Source: Amycolatopsis tolypomycina (GTDB lineage: Bacteria; Actinomycetota; Actinomycetes; Mycobacteriales; Pseudonocardiaceae). Taken from it: a stretch of 64,000 nt of DNA. Both the position numbers and the translations under genes were made by a program. The notes beneath the pieces are model-generated. The model searched no databases, was not told the DNA's origin, and saw nothing but the letters and a program-made list of their open reading frames with translations. Shown here piece after piece: positions 29,130 to 37,075 of this stretch (its first letter is position 1; each line of letters opens with the position of its first letter). The stretch lies in assembly GCF_900105945.1 (NCBI RefSeq), contig NZ_FNSO01000003.1:682001-746000 (forward strand), given 5' to 3'.

Positions 29130-29597
29130 TCACACTTCGGTCTTCTCCTTGACCGGCAGCTCCGGGCTCGCGCCCCAAGCCAGCTCGGTGACCACCCGCA
29201 CCGCGGCCGGCACCGCGGCCCGGACCGCCGCCGACAGCCCGAGGCCGCCGTCGACGCACGCCGGTTCGCAGCTCAGGACCAGGACTCGGCCCGCGTCGCC
29301 GCCCAATAGCCGCAGGAGGCGGATGACCGCGTCGCCGTGCAGGTCGTGGGTGTCCGTTGCCGACGTCAACGACAGTGTGCCCGGTGTGACGCCGTGCGGC
29401 GTTGCGTCCAGGAGGATCGTCGTGTCGTAGCCGCCCGTCAGGTCGTACGCGAGGTGGACCGTGGCGATGTCGTAGTCCGCTATCTGCACCCACGGTGGCA
29501 GGCCGGCCCGGTCGAGTTCCCTGATCACTTCGACGCCGAAGCCGTCATCGCTCAGGAAGATGTTGCCGATGCCCGCGACCAGGACTCGTGGCCTCAT
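29130..29597 (-). CDS. Hydrogenase maturation protease (HycI/HyaD family)
   Basis: A 155-residue endopeptidase of family M52, which trims the C terminus of the large subunit of NiFe hydrogenase after nickel insertion. The conserved VAGIGNIFLSDDGFGVEVIREL start carries the nickel-sensing acidic residue. YDLTGGYDTTILLDAT has the second Asp, and a His lies in DTHDLHGDAV. No hydrogenase structural or hyp genes lie in the window. On its 5' side the next gene is an unrelated Sel1 gene and on its 3' side is the restriction island. Confidence 0.85.
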   Translation of the reverse strand: MRPRVLVAGIGNIFLSDDGFGVEVIRELDRAGLPPWVQIADYDIATVHLAYDLTGGYDTTILLDATPHGVTPGTLSLTSATDTHDLHGDAVIRLLRLLGGDAGRVLVLSCEPACVDGGLGLSAAVRAAVPAAVRVVTELAWGASPELPVKEKTEV

Positions 29598-29635
29598 CCG
29601 TCCAGGCTAGAACTGTGAGTTCGATCACACAATAG

Positions 29636-30667
29636 TCAGAATTGGTCCTGCGAAGTCTCCGCCCGCGCGAGCCACAGCTCGGCCTCGTGGGCGGCACCCC
29701 GGACCCGCAGCATGCGCGCCAGGCTGAGCATGCCCTGGATGTCGCCGGTCTCGGCGGCGCGGCGGAACCACTGCTCCGCCGCCGTCAGGTCCTCGCGGTG
29801 CTCGGCGAGGTGGCCGAGGTTGGTCAGCGCGGGGACGCTGCCGTGCTCGGCGGCCTTGCGGTACCAGGCGGCGGCTTCGCCCTCGTCGCCGCGGTTGCGG
29901 GCCAGCACGCCGAGGTTGGTCATCGCGGCCGGGTCGCCCAGCTCGGCGGCGTCGAGGTACCAGCGCTCGGCCTCTTCGAGGTCGCCGCGGCGGTGCAGCA
30001 GCAGCCCGAGCCGGACGATCGCCTCGCTGTGGCCGCCGGCCGCGCCCTCGCGGTACCACGACTCCGCGTCGGACGGCCGGCCCAGGCGCTCCGCCTGCCT
30101 GCCGAGCTGGCAGGTGGCCGCGAGGTCGCCCGCCTGCACGGCCGACCGCCACCAGCGGGCCGCCTCGGCGGCCTGGCCGCGGTCGCGCAGCACGATGCCG
30201 AGGTCGATCATCGCGCCGGTGAAGCCCGCCTCCGCGGCCTGGCGCAACCACGACTCGGCCTCTTCGCCGCTGCCGTCTTCGCGCAGGAGCCTGCCGACCG
30301 CGGCCATCGACGGCAGGTCGCCGGCGCGGGCCGCCTCGCCGTACCAGTGCCGGGCGTCGTCGCGCTTGCCGCGCCGCTCGTAGGACTTGGCGAGGTACTG
30401 CATCCCGTGCGGCTCGCCGGCCAGCGCGGCCTCGTGGTACCAGCGCTCGGCCTCCTCGTGCGCGCCGCGGTCGGCGAGGAGGTGGGCCAGCGCCGTCATC
30501 GAGACGCGGTCGCCGCCCATCGCGGCCTTGCGGTACCACGACTCGGCCTCGGGCAGCTCGCCGCGTTCGCGCATCGCCGCGCCCATCCGGGCCATGGCGA
30601 CGACGTTGCCGCCCTCGGCGGCCTTGCGCTGGAAGAACTCGTCGACTTTCTTGAGCCGGCCGGGCAT
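29636..30667 (-). CDS. Sel1/TPR-repeat protein
   Basis: A 343-residue soluble protein built almost entirely of about nine Sel1-like repeats of 34-36 residues (EAESWYRKAAMGGDRVSMTALAHLLADRG and similar). Such solenoids serve as protein-protein scaffolds. The ATG at 30667 has GGAGGGAG 6 bp upstream. There is no catalytic domain, signal peptide or membrane helix. Its gene ends 39 bp before the hydrogenase protease gene on the same strand, so they may be co-transcribed. Confidence 0.85.
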   Translation of the reverse strand: MPGRLKKVDEFFQRKAAEGGNVVAMARMGAAMRERGELPEAESWYRKAAMGGDRVSMTALAHLLADRGAHEEAERWYHEAALAGEPHGMQYLAKSYERRGKRDDARHWYGEAARAGDLPSMAAVGRLLREDGSGEEAESWLRQAAEAGFTGAMIDLGIVLRDRGQAAEAARWWRSAVQAGDLAATCQLGRQAERLGRPSDAESWYREGAAGGHSEAIVRLGLLLHRRGDLEEAERWYLDAAELGDPAAMTNLGVLARNRGDEGEAAAWYRKAAEHGSVPALTNLGHLAEHREDLTAAEQWFRRAAETGDIQGMLSLARMLRVRGAAHEAELWLARAETSQDQF

Positions 30668-30845
30668 CGGCTGCTCCCTCCGGATGGGTCCTGCTCCGGT
30701 AGTCGCAGAAGATCGGCTCCGTGTGACAGCTCCGCCGTGGGTGGGCGACGTCACATTCGCGCCAGGTCGTCGTGTCGGCGCGGTTGTCCCGCGTCGGCAG
30801 AGGCGACACTACGCCGCGCGACGGCGCAGGTGAGAGGAGAAAATC

Positions 30846-31523
30846 GTGGCGGCCCGGAGTTTTCGGCTGAGCGTGACGCAGCGAACCCTGCTGGTAATCG
30901 CGGTTCTGGCCGTCGCGCTCTTCGGGTACTGGGCGACGAGAGGCGCGGGCGCGGCCCCGCCTGCTTCGTCCTCGTCGGCGCCGGTACCGGTCAGCGCGGC
31001 CGACGCCCAGAAGCAGCTCGGCGAGCTGACCATCGCCGACCGGACGTCCATGGACGGCTACTCGCGCGAGAAGTTCCCGCACTGGGACAGCCAGGGATCC
31101 GGCTGCGACACCCGCGAGGTCGTCCTCAAGCGCGACGGCAAGGACGTCAAGACCGACAAGGACTGCAAGGCCACGTCCGGGACGTGGACCAGCATCTACG
31201 ACGGCGAGACCTGGACCAAGGCGACCGACCTCGACATCGACCACATGGTCCCGCTCGGCCAGGCGTGGGCGAGCGGCGCGAAGTCGTGGACGACCGAGAA
31301 GCGCGAGCAGTTCGCCAACGACCTGACCCGGCCGCAGCTGTTCGCCGTCACCGACAACGTCAACCAGCAGAAGAGCGACAAGGCGCCCGACCAGTGGAAG
31401 CCGCCGCTGGTGTCGTTCTGGTGCACCTACGCGACGGACTGGATCGTCGTGAAGCACTACTACGGGCTGACCGTCACGCAGGCCGAGAAGACCGCCTTGA
31501 CCGACATGCTGCGCCGCTGCTGA
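30846..31523 (+). CDS. Secreted or membrane-anchored HNH nuclease (DUF1524/GmrSD-C type)
   Basis: A 225-residue protein. One N-terminal hydrophobic segment (TLLVIAVLAVALFGYWA) is a signal peptide or anchor. The exported domain has the DUF1524 HNH signature: LDIDHMVPLGQAWASGA, NDLTRPQLFAVTDNVNQQKSDKAPDQW. Four cysteines (SGCDT, KDCKA, FWCTY, LRRC) could form disulfides outside the cell. It probably degrades extracellular DNA. The GTG start at 30846 follows GAGAGGAG. It is divergent from the Sel1 gene. Confidence 0.88.
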   Translation: MAARSFRLSVTQRTLLVIAVLAVALFGYWATRGAGAAPPASSSSAPVPVSAADAQKQLGELTIADRTSMDGYSREKFPHWDSQGSGCDTREVVLKRDGKDVKTDKDCKATSGTWTSIYDGETWTKATDLDIDHMVPLGQAWASGAKSWTTEKREQFANDLTRPQLFAVTDNVNQQKSDKAPDQWKPPLVSFWCTYATDWIVVKHYYGLTVTQAEKTALTDMLRRC

Positions 31524-31533
31524 GCTGGCCGGC

Positions 31534-32172
31534 GTGACGACTTTCGCGCTGATCCACGGAGGCGGCGGCAGCGGCTGGGACTTCCACCTGCTCATCCCGG
31601 AGCTCGAAGCCCGCGGGCACGACGCGGTCGCCCCGGACCTGCCGATCACGGACCGCTCGGCCGGGCTGGCCGAGTTCACCGAGACGGTGCTGGCCGCGCT
31701 CGGCGACCGCACGGACGTCGCCGTCGTCGGCCACTCGTACGGCGGGTTCACCGCGCCGCTGGTCGCGGCGAAGGTCCGCGCCCGGCTGCTGGTGTACCTG
31801 ACCGGGATGATCCCGGCGCCGGGCGAGCCGCCGGGGCAGTGGTGGGGCAACACGGGTTTCGCGGCGCCGACGGGGCTGAGCGAGACCGAGCAGTTCTTCA
31901 ACGGCGTCCCGGCGGCGCTCGCCGAGGCGTGCCAGGCACGCGGGCGCGAACAGGTCAGCAAGGAGTGGGACGAGCCGTGGCCGCTCCCGGCGCACCCGGA
32001 CGTCCCGACCCGCGTGCTCCTGGCGCGTGACGACCGGTTCTTCGTCCCGGACTTCCAGCGCCGCGTGGCGCGCGAGCGGCTCGGCATCGAGCCGGACGAA
32101 ATCGACGGCCCGCACTGCGTACCGCTCAGCCACCCCGGTCCGCTGGCCGACCGACTGGTGAGCTACCTCTGA
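31534..32172 (+). CDS. Alpha/beta hydrolase
   Basis: A 212-residue cytoplasmic hydrolase of the compact EstC/salicylate-esterase-like type. FALIHGGGGSGWDF is the oxyanion region. The nucleophile elbow is VVGHSYGGF (Ser). The acid probably lies in LLARDDRFF and the His in GPHCVPLSHP. The GTG start lies 10 bp after the nuclease stop, so it may be co-transcribed. The substrate is unknown. Confidence 0.82.
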   Translation: MTTFALIHGGGGSGWDFHLLIPELEARGHDAVAPDLPITDRSAGLAEFTETVLAALGDRTDVAVVGHSYGGFTAPLVAAKVRARLLVYLTGMIPAPGEPPGQWWGNTGFAAPTGLSETEQFFNGVPAALAEACQARGREQVSKEWDEPWPLPAHPDVPTRVLLARDDRFFVPDFQRRVARERLGIEPDEIDGPHCVPLSHPGPLADRLVSYL

Positions 32173-32190
32173 CTGGGCCGTTCGACGGGT

Positions 32191-32244
32191 AAAGGTCTAG
32201 ACCTATTGACTGCTTGGTCCAGGCCACTTACGGTCTTGACCAGC
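32191..32244. promoter_or_regulatory. Three closely spaced dre-like (DasR) sites
   Basis: AAAGGTCTAGACCTAT (32191-32206) contains a perfect GGTCTAGACC core. CTTGGTCCAGGCCACT (32213-32228) and TACGGTCTTGACCAGC (32229-32244) deviate at a few positions. They lie 51-104 bp before the ATG of the 3D-domain protein and have the same core as the three sites before the chitinases. This implies GlcNAc-linked DasR control of that gene. Confidence 0.7.
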
Positions 32245-32294
32245 GGCGAACCCGCTGTGCGTCACCTCCACCCGGTCCCCACCACGGAGGTTTC

Positions 32295-33029
32295 ATGCGT
32301 CTCGTGCTCGCGCTGGCGGCCCTCGCCAGCAGCCTCCTCGTCGCCCCCGCCGCCGAGGCCGCGACCCTGCCCGCCTGCCGGCACTTCTACCCCGGCCCGA
32401 TCCCCGACCGCCCGGTCACCGGCGGGCACGGCCCCGGCACGCTCGTCGGCGCCGTGGACGTGAGCAACCGCCTGCCCGCGCCCGGCTCGGTCGGCGGGGG
32501 ACTGGGCGGCGACGGGAAGGTCACCTTCACGTTCGCCCGGGTCCCCGGGGCGAAGGCCTACCGGGCTTTCCGCAACGGTCAAGCCCTCCAGTGGATCAGC
32601 GACTGGGGCCAGCCGACGCTCACGGTCACCGACGCGAGCCCCTGCCAGAACGCGAACTACCAGCTCTACGCGATGACCGCGGAGGACAACTCCCCGGGCT
32701 CGCTCGGCCAGATCTCGACCGCCTACCGCCTCGACGGCGCGAACCGGCTCGCCGCCTACCGCATCCCGGCGGGCACGACGCTGAACTACCGCGTCACCGC
32801 CTACAACGACGTCGCCCAGACCGCGCTCGGCTACCAGGCCGGCCCGGGCTTCTGCGCCGTCGACGCCCGGCTCGTCCCGTGGGGCACGCGGTTCTCCGTG
32901 CCCGGCTACGGCGAGTGCTACGCGGCCGACATCGGGAGCTGGATCAAAGACGACATCGTCGACGTCTGGCTGCCCGGCCCCCAGGCGGACGCCTGGGGGA
33001 TCCAGAGTCTGACCCTCACCATCCGCTAG
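32295..33029 (+). CDS. Secreted 3D-domain protein, candidate cell-wall hydrolase
   Basis: A 244-residue exported protein. The signal peptide MRLVLALAALASSLLVAPAAEAA is clear. The middle part (residues 60-160) is beta-rich and reminiscent of a fibronectin III fold (GDGKVTFTFARVPGAKAYRAFRNG). The C-terminal 70 residues form a 3D domain: GTRFSVPGYGECYAADIGSWIKDDIVDVWLPG, with the three conserved aspartates. This double-psi beta-barrel fold is shared with MltA-type lytic enzymes. Three dre-like sites lie upstream and a 36-bp palindrome follows. Confidence 0.8.
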   Translation: MRLVLALAALASSLLVAPAAEAATLPACRHFYPGPIPDRPVTGGHGPGTLVGAVDVSNRLPAPGSVGGGLGGDGKVTFTFARVPGAKAYRAFRNGQALQWISDWGQPTLTVTDASPCQNANYQLYAMTAEDNSPGSLGQISTAYRLDGANRLAAYRIPAGTTLNYRVTAYNDVAQTALGYQAGPGFCAVDARLVPWGTRFSVPGYGECYAADIGSWIKDDIVDVWLPGPQADAWGIQSLTLTIR

Positions 33030-33033
33030 CCGC

Positions 33034-33069
33034 CCCAAGGGGCACTTTCACGTGAAAGTGCCCCTTGGG
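33034..33069. terminator. 36-bp perfect palindrome with TTTCACGTGAAA core
   Basis: The arms CCCAAGGGGCACTTTCAC and GTGAAAGTGCCCCTTGGG are each 18 bp with no loop nucleotides between them. It lies between the convergent stops at 33029 and 33073 and could act as a bidirectional terminator. The 18-bp core CACTTTCACGTGAAAGTG recurs at 57388-57405 in a promoter region, so it may not be only a terminator. Confidence 0.7.
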
Positions 33070-33072
33070 CGA

Positions 33073-33711
33073 TTACCAGCGGTCGAGGTGCAGGACCTCC
33101 TCGAGGGGCTGCCGCGCGGCCGGCTTGAACGTGTCGCCCGTGTAGAACGCCGTCGGGATCAACGCCGCCTGGTGCACGTTCTTCGGCAGGCCCAGCACCT
33201 CCGCCGCTTCCTGCTCGTACTTCAGGTGCAGCGTCGTCCACGCCGTGCCCAGCGTCACCGACCGGGCCGCCAGCATGTAGTTCCACACCGCGGGCAGCAG
33301 CGACGCCCACAGCCCCGCCTGGTTGCCGGACGGCAGTTCCGAGGACGCCGTCTCCAGGCAGGGGACCACGAGCACCGGGACGTCACCCATCCGGTCGGCC
33401 AGGTAGGCGACGCTGTCCCCGACCCGCTGCTGGACCGCGGCCCGTGCCGGGTCGTCGGCGAACAGCTTGCCCGCCGCGTTCGGGGACGCCAGGTACTCGT
33501 GGCACGCCCGGCGGTAGATCCCGCCGAGCGCCGCCCGCTGGGCCGCGTCGGTGACGACCAGCCACTGCCACCGCTGCGTGTTCGACCCGCTCGGCGCCTG
33601 CAGCGCCACCTGCACGCAGTGCTTGACCAGGTCGAGTGGCACCGGGCGCTCGAGGTCGAGGCGCTTGCGGACGGTCCTGGTCGTGGTCAGCAGCTCTTCG
33701 GGCGTCATCAT
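33073..33711 (-). CDS. Nitroreductase-family FMN oxidoreductase
   Basis: A 212-residue flavoprotein-type oxidoreductase. RTVRKRLDLERPVP begins the fold. QAPSGSNTQRWQWLVVTD is the FMN-binding loop, LLPAVWNYMLAARSVTLGTAW is the central helix, and the C terminus carries IPTAFYTGDTFKPAARQPLEEVLHLDRW. These enzymes reduce nitro groups, quinones or flavins with NAD(P)H. It lies 18 bp after the aldo/keto reductase on the same strand, so the two form a redox operon. Start 33711 or 33708. Confidence 0.85.
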   Translation of the reverse strand: MMTPEELLTTTRTVRKRLDLERPVPLDLVKHCVQVALQAPSGSNTQRWQWLVVTDAAQRAALGGIYRRACHEYLASPNAAGKLFADDPARAAVQQRVGDSVAYLADRMGDVPVLVVPCLETASSELPSGNQAGLWASLLPAVWNYMLAARSVTLGTAWTTLHLKYEQEAAEVLGLPKNVHQAALIPTAFYTGDTFKPAARQPLEEVLHLDRW

Positions 33712-33729
33712 CGGCCCATCATGCCGGGC

Positions 33730-34707
33730 TCACCAGCGGTCGTGCACCAGCGGACGGATCAGCTCGTCGTAGGTTTCGCGGACGGCCGCGAGCGCCTCGG
33801 ACGACAACGGCGGAAGCGAAGCCGCCGCGGTGTTGGCCGCAGCCTGCTCGGCGTTCCGCGCGCCCGGGATGACCGTGCTGACGCCCGGCTGGTCGATGAT
33901 CCAGCGCAGCGCGAACTGGGCGAGGGTCTGACCGGACGGCACGAGCCCGCGCAGCCGCTCCACGGCCTGCAGCCCGACGTCGTACGGCACGCCGGAGAAG
34001 GTCTCGCCGACGTCGAACGCCTCGCCGTGGCGGTTGTAGTTGCGGTGGTCGTTCTCCGCGAACGTCGTCTGCGCGGTGTAGCGGCCGGAGAGCAGGCCGG
34101 ACGCCAGCGGAACCCGCGCGATGATCCCGGCGCCCGCCTCCGCCGCCGCGGGCAGCACGCGCTCCAGCGGCTTGAGGCGCAGGCAGTTCAGGATGATCTG
34201 GACGGAAGCCACGTTCGGCCGCGCCAGCGCGGTCAGCGCCTCTTCGCAGGTCTCGACGCTCACGCCGTACGCCTTGATGCGGCCTTCCTCGACCATCGCG
34301 TCGAGCGCGTCGTACACCGCGTCGGAGGAGTACACCGGCGTCGGCGGGCAGTGCAGCTGGACCAGGTCGAGCGTGTCGACGCCGAGGTTGCGGCGCGACC
34401 GGTCGTTCCACTCGCGGAAGTTCGCGGCGACGTAGTTCTCCGGCACCTGCTCGACCCGGCGGCCCATCTTCGTCGCCACGAAGACGTCCCCGCGCTCGGC
34501 CAGGAACCGGCCGACCAGCCGCTCGCTGCGGCCGTCGCCGTAGACGTCCGCGGTGTCGAAGAAGGTGACACCGTTGTCGGCGGCCGCGTGCAGCACGGCC
34601 AGCGCGTCGTTCTCGTCGACCTCGCCCCAGTCCGCCCCGAGCTGCCAGCAGCCGAGCCCGACGACGGACACCTCGCGGCCCAGGCGGGCGATCTTCCGGT
34701 TCTCCAT
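33730..34707 (-). CDS. Aldo/keto reductase
   Basis: A 325-residue NADPH-dependent TIM-barrel reductase. The catalytic Asp and Tyr lie in FFDTADVYGDGRSE, the Lys in ATKMG and the His in LVQLHCPP. NADPH binding is shown by the C-terminal VSTVIPGARNAEQAAAN. It resembles the YajO/oxidoreductase subgroup; the substrate is unknown. It starts 43 bp from the divergent MarR gene, which may control it and the nitroreductase. Confidence 0.88.
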   Translation of the reverse strand: MENRKIARLGREVSVVGLGCWQLGADWGEVDENDALAVLHAAADNGVTFFDTADVYGDGRSERLVGRFLAERGDVFVATKMGRRVEQVPENYVAANFREWNDRSRRNLGVDTLDLVQLHCPPTPVYSSDAVYDALDAMVEEGRIKAYGVSVETCEEALTALARPNVASVQIILNCLRLKPLERVLPAAAEAGAGIIARVPLASGLLSGRYTAQTTFAENDHRNYNRHGEAFDVGETFSGVPYDVGLQAVERLRGLVPSGQTLAQFALRWIIDQPGVSTVIPGARNAEQAAANTAAASLPPLSSEALAAVRETYDELIRPLVHDRW

Positions 34708-34749
34708 GTCGCGATCCAAGCACACGCCCGGCGCCTATGATCGGCCGTC

Positions 34750-35235
34750 ATGGCGATGACTGCGGGTCCGGAAGGGCTGGGGACCCGGATGCGGCACGTC
34801 CTCGAGATCCTCGACGGCGACATCGCGCGGTTCCTCGCCGACATCGGCCTCGACGACTACCGGCCGCGGTACTCGCCGGTGGTGCGGGCGCTGCTCGCAC
34901 GCGGCCCGCTCGCCATCCGCGACCTCGCGGAAGAGATGCGCGTGACGCACTCGGCGGCCAGCCAGACCGTCGCGCAGATGAACCGGGCCGGGTTCGTGAC
35001 GCTCGAGCCGGGCGCCGACGCCCGGCAGCGGATCGTGTCGCTCACCGAGAAGACGCGCGGCCTGCTGCCGCTGATCGAGGCGGAGTGGACGGCGACGACC
35101 GAGGCGACGGAAGCGCTGGAAGCCGAGCTGCCGTACTCGCTGCGCGCCCTGCTCGACGCGATCATGGAGGCGCTGGAGCGCAAGCCGTTCCGGCAGCGGA
35201 TCGGGGAGACCGGCGCCGCCCGGGGACTGAGCTGA
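34750..35235 (+). CDS. MarR-family transcriptional regulator
   Basis: A 161-residue winged-helix regulator. RYSPVVRALLARGPLAIRDLAEEMRVTHSAASQTVAQMNRAGFV is the DNA-binding core and PGADARQRIVSLTEKTRG is the wing. It is divergent from the aldo/keto reductase and probably represses that operon. Its stop abuts the convergent HATPase stop (TGA-TCA). Confidence 0.85.
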   Translation: MAMTAGPEGLGTRMRHVLEILDGDIARFLADIGLDDYRPRYSPVVRALLARGPLAIRDLAEEMRVTHSAASQTVAQMNRAGFVTLEPGADARQRIVSLTEKTRGLLPLIEAEWTATTEATEALEAELPYSLRALLDAIMEALERKPFRQRIGETGAARGLS

Positions 35236-35655
35236 TCAGGCGTCCGGCAGCTGGAAGACCGCCCAGACGTACTTGCCGCCGGGGCAGCGTTCGAAGCCCC
35301 AGTCCAGCGACAGGGCCTGGACCAGCACGAGGCCGCGGCTGCGGGCCTCGGCCGGGGACGGCGCACGCAGCTCGGGCAGCAGCCGGCCGGTGTCGTGCAC
35401 CCGCAGCGTCAGCCGCCCGCCGTCGAAGTCCATCTCCAGCCGCTGGGGCCGCTCACCGTGCTCGAAGGCGTTGGTGACCAGCTCCGACGTCGCCAGCAGG
35501 ACGTCGTCGAGCTGCCGCTCCCGGACGCCGAACCGCAGCAGCGCCGCCCGGACCTCGTGCCGGGCCAGCGCCGGGGCCGTCACGTCGGCCGGGAGGAGCA
35601 CCCTCAGCGGGACGGCGGCCGCGGCTGCGCGCTGCGGCATTCTCGACGTCGTCAT
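35236..35655 (-). CDS. HATPase_c anti-sigma-type ATP-binding protein
   Basis: A 139-residue serine-kinase-like protein of the RsbW/SpoIIAB superfamily. The N box is LLATSELVTNAFEHG, and the G1 and G2 regions are LRVHDTGRLLPELR and SRGLVLVQALSLDWGFERCPGGKYVWAVF. Such proteins in actinomycetes bind anti-sigma antagonists or sigma factors. It lies just downstream of the SigF-type operon (62 bp gap) on the same strand. Confidence 0.85.
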   Translation of the reverse strand: MTTSRMPQRAAAAAVPLRVLLPADVTAPALARHEVRAALLRFGVRERQLDDVLLATSELVTNAFEHGERPQRLEMDFDGGRLTLRVHDTGRLLPELRAPSPAEARSRGLVLVQALSLDWGFERCPGGKYVWAVFQLPDA

Positions 35656-35717
35656 CCGGTCCCCCTCCCAGTGAGTTCGGTCCCGCCCGCCAAGTACCCA
35701 AGCGGCCGAACGGCTAA

Positions 35718-36497
35718 TCAGGTGCCGTCGGCCAGCTCGGATTCGTCCAGGCCGGACCGCAGTTTCTTCAGTGTCGCGGCCAGCAGCCGCGACACCTGCA
35801 TCTGGGACACCCCGACGCGGCGGGCGATGTCCGACTGGCTCATCCCCGAGCCGAACCGCAGCGCGACGATCTTGCGCTCCCGCTCCGGCAGGCTCTCCAG
35901 CATCGGGCGCAGCGCCTCGCGCAGCTCGGCCTGGCCCAGCTCGGCGTCCGGCGCCCCGAAGCGGGTGTGCGCCGCGTTCTCCAGCAGGTGGTCCAGGGAC
36001 GCGCCGTAGCGGCCCTGCCCGGCGCGGAGTCCTTCGTAGACGTCCTCGATGGGCACCCCGAGCCGCGCGGCGATCTCACTCGGCTTCGGCGCGCGCGAGA
36101 GCTGCACGGTGAGCTCCTCGCGCGCGGCGGAGATGTTCGCGTTCAGCTCCTTGAGCCGCCGCGGCACCCGCACCGACCAGCTGTTGTCCCGGAAGTGGTG
36201 CCGCAGCTCCCCGGAGATGGTGGGGACGGCGAACGCCAGGAAGTCGGTCCCCTGCTCGGGGTCGAACCGGTCGACGGCGTGGATCAGCCCGACCGTGGCG
36301 ATCTGGACCAGGTCCTCCATCGCCTCGTCGCGGTTGCGGAACTTCCGGGCCAGGTTCCGCGCCAGCTCCAGGTGCGCGCGCACGAGGGTGTCGCGGATGC
36401 GTTCCCGCTCCGGCGAGTCCGGCGGCGAGGCGGCGAGTTGCACGAACAGCGCGCCGACGTCGAGGTCGTCCCCGCTGCTCCCGGCGGGATCGGTCAC
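35718..36497 (-). CDS. SigF/SigB-type (group 3) stress sigma factor
   Basis: A 259-residue sigma factor. Region 2 is VRAHLELARNLARKFRNRDEAMEDLVQIATVGLIHAVDRFDPEQGTDFLAFAVPTISGELRHHFRDN. Region 3 includes SVRVPRRLKELNANI and EIAARLGVPIEDVYEGL. Region 4 is LPERERKIVALRFGSGMSQSDIARRVGVSQMQVSRLLAATLKKLR. This is the SigB/F/G group, which directs general stress and development programmes under anti-sigma control. The GTG start overlaps the stop of the upstream anti-sigma gene (GTGA), a typical coupling. Confidence 0.9.
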   Translation of the reverse strand: MTDPAGSSGDDLDVGALFVQLAASPPDSPERERIRDTLVRAHLELARNLARKFRNRDEAMEDLVQIATVGLIHAVDRFDPEQGTDFLAFAVPTISGELRHHFRDNSWSVRVPRRLKELNANISAAREELTVQLSRAPKPSEIAARLGVPIEDVYEGLRAGQGRYGASLDHLLENAAHTRFGAPDAELGQAELREALRPMLESLPERERKIVALRFGSGMSQSDIARRVGVSQMQVSRLLAATLKKLRSGLDESELADGT

Positions 36498-36910
36498 GAG
36501 TCCGCCGCCTGGCTCTCCCGGACGAGGTCCACCCGGGACACGTAGCGGCCGTTCTCCGGGGTGATGGTGCGTTCCGCCGTCGTCGCGAGGGCGGTCAGCA
36601 GCTGCCACGACAGGCCGGCGTCGTCCTCGTGGTCGGCGCTGTCGGCCAGCACCGACACGGAGACCTCGATGCGCGGCCCGTTCCAGGAGAAGACGCACGT
36701 CAGCCTGCCGTCCGAGCTGGCGGGCAGCAGCAGCGAGCAGGCTTCGTCCACCGCCATCCGGAGGTCCTCGACGGCGTCGAGGTCGAAGTCCTGGCGCATC
36801 GCGATGTCGGCCACGATGGTGCGCAGCGTGGGTACGACGTGCGGGATCGCGGCCGTCCGCACCTCGATGACCTGCGCGCCTTCGGGGACGAGCGGGGCGT
36901 TGTCCTCCAC
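36494..36910 (-). CDS. RsbW-like anti-sigma factor (UsfX type)
   Basis: A 138-residue protein directly upstream of and coupled to the SigF-type gene. The N-box-like helix DLDAVEDLRMAVDEACSLLLP and the later DDAGLSWQLLTALATTAERT place it in the RsbW/UsfX HATPase group. Glycine-rich ATP-lid motifs are weak, as in M. tuberculosis UsfX. It should hold the sigma factor inactive until an antagonist such as the STAS protein at 37603 releases it. The GTG at 36910 has AGGAA 6 bp upstream. Confidence 0.8.
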   Translation of the reverse strand: MEDNAPLVPEGAQVIEVRTAAIPHVVPTLRTIVADIAMRQDFDLDAVEDLRMAVDEACSLLLPASSDGRLTCVFSWNGPRIEVSVSVLADSADHEDDAGLSWQLLTALATTAERTITPENGRYVSRVDLVRESQAADS

Positions 36911-36976
36911 GTTTGTTCCTTTCTCCGCACTCGCGCTGCCGGGGATCGGCGGTCTCTGCCACGCCCGGTCAGCGAG

Positions 36977-37032
36977 ATGCCCGTGGTGTGAGCAAACCAA
37001 ACCCGGGTTTGATCCGCTCCACCGGCGGGCAT
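36977..37032. promoter_or_regulatory. Mirror-image SigF-type promoters around AAACCCGGGTTT
   Basis: A 12-bp palindrome AAACCCGGGTTT (36999-37010) supplies a GGTTT -35 element to each strand. On the plus strand GGTTT (37006-37010) is followed after 16 bp by GGGCAT (37027-37032), toward the WhiB gene. On the minus strand GGTTT (37003-36999) is followed after 16 bp by GGGCAT (36982-36977), toward the anti-sigma/sigma operon. GGTTT-N15-17-GGGTA/C is the actinobacterial SigF/SigB consensus, so both sides should use the same sigma factor. Confidence 0.65.
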
Positions 37033-37075
37033 GTAGGTCCTCGACACGGGACATCCGGGGAAAGGCAGGGACGAC

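Noticed and set aside
32173..32294. A ydaO-type (c-di-AMP) riboswitch before the 3D-domain gene, common before actinobacterial wall hydrolases
   Set aside because: The leader is too short and filled by the dre-like sites; no matching structure is visible.
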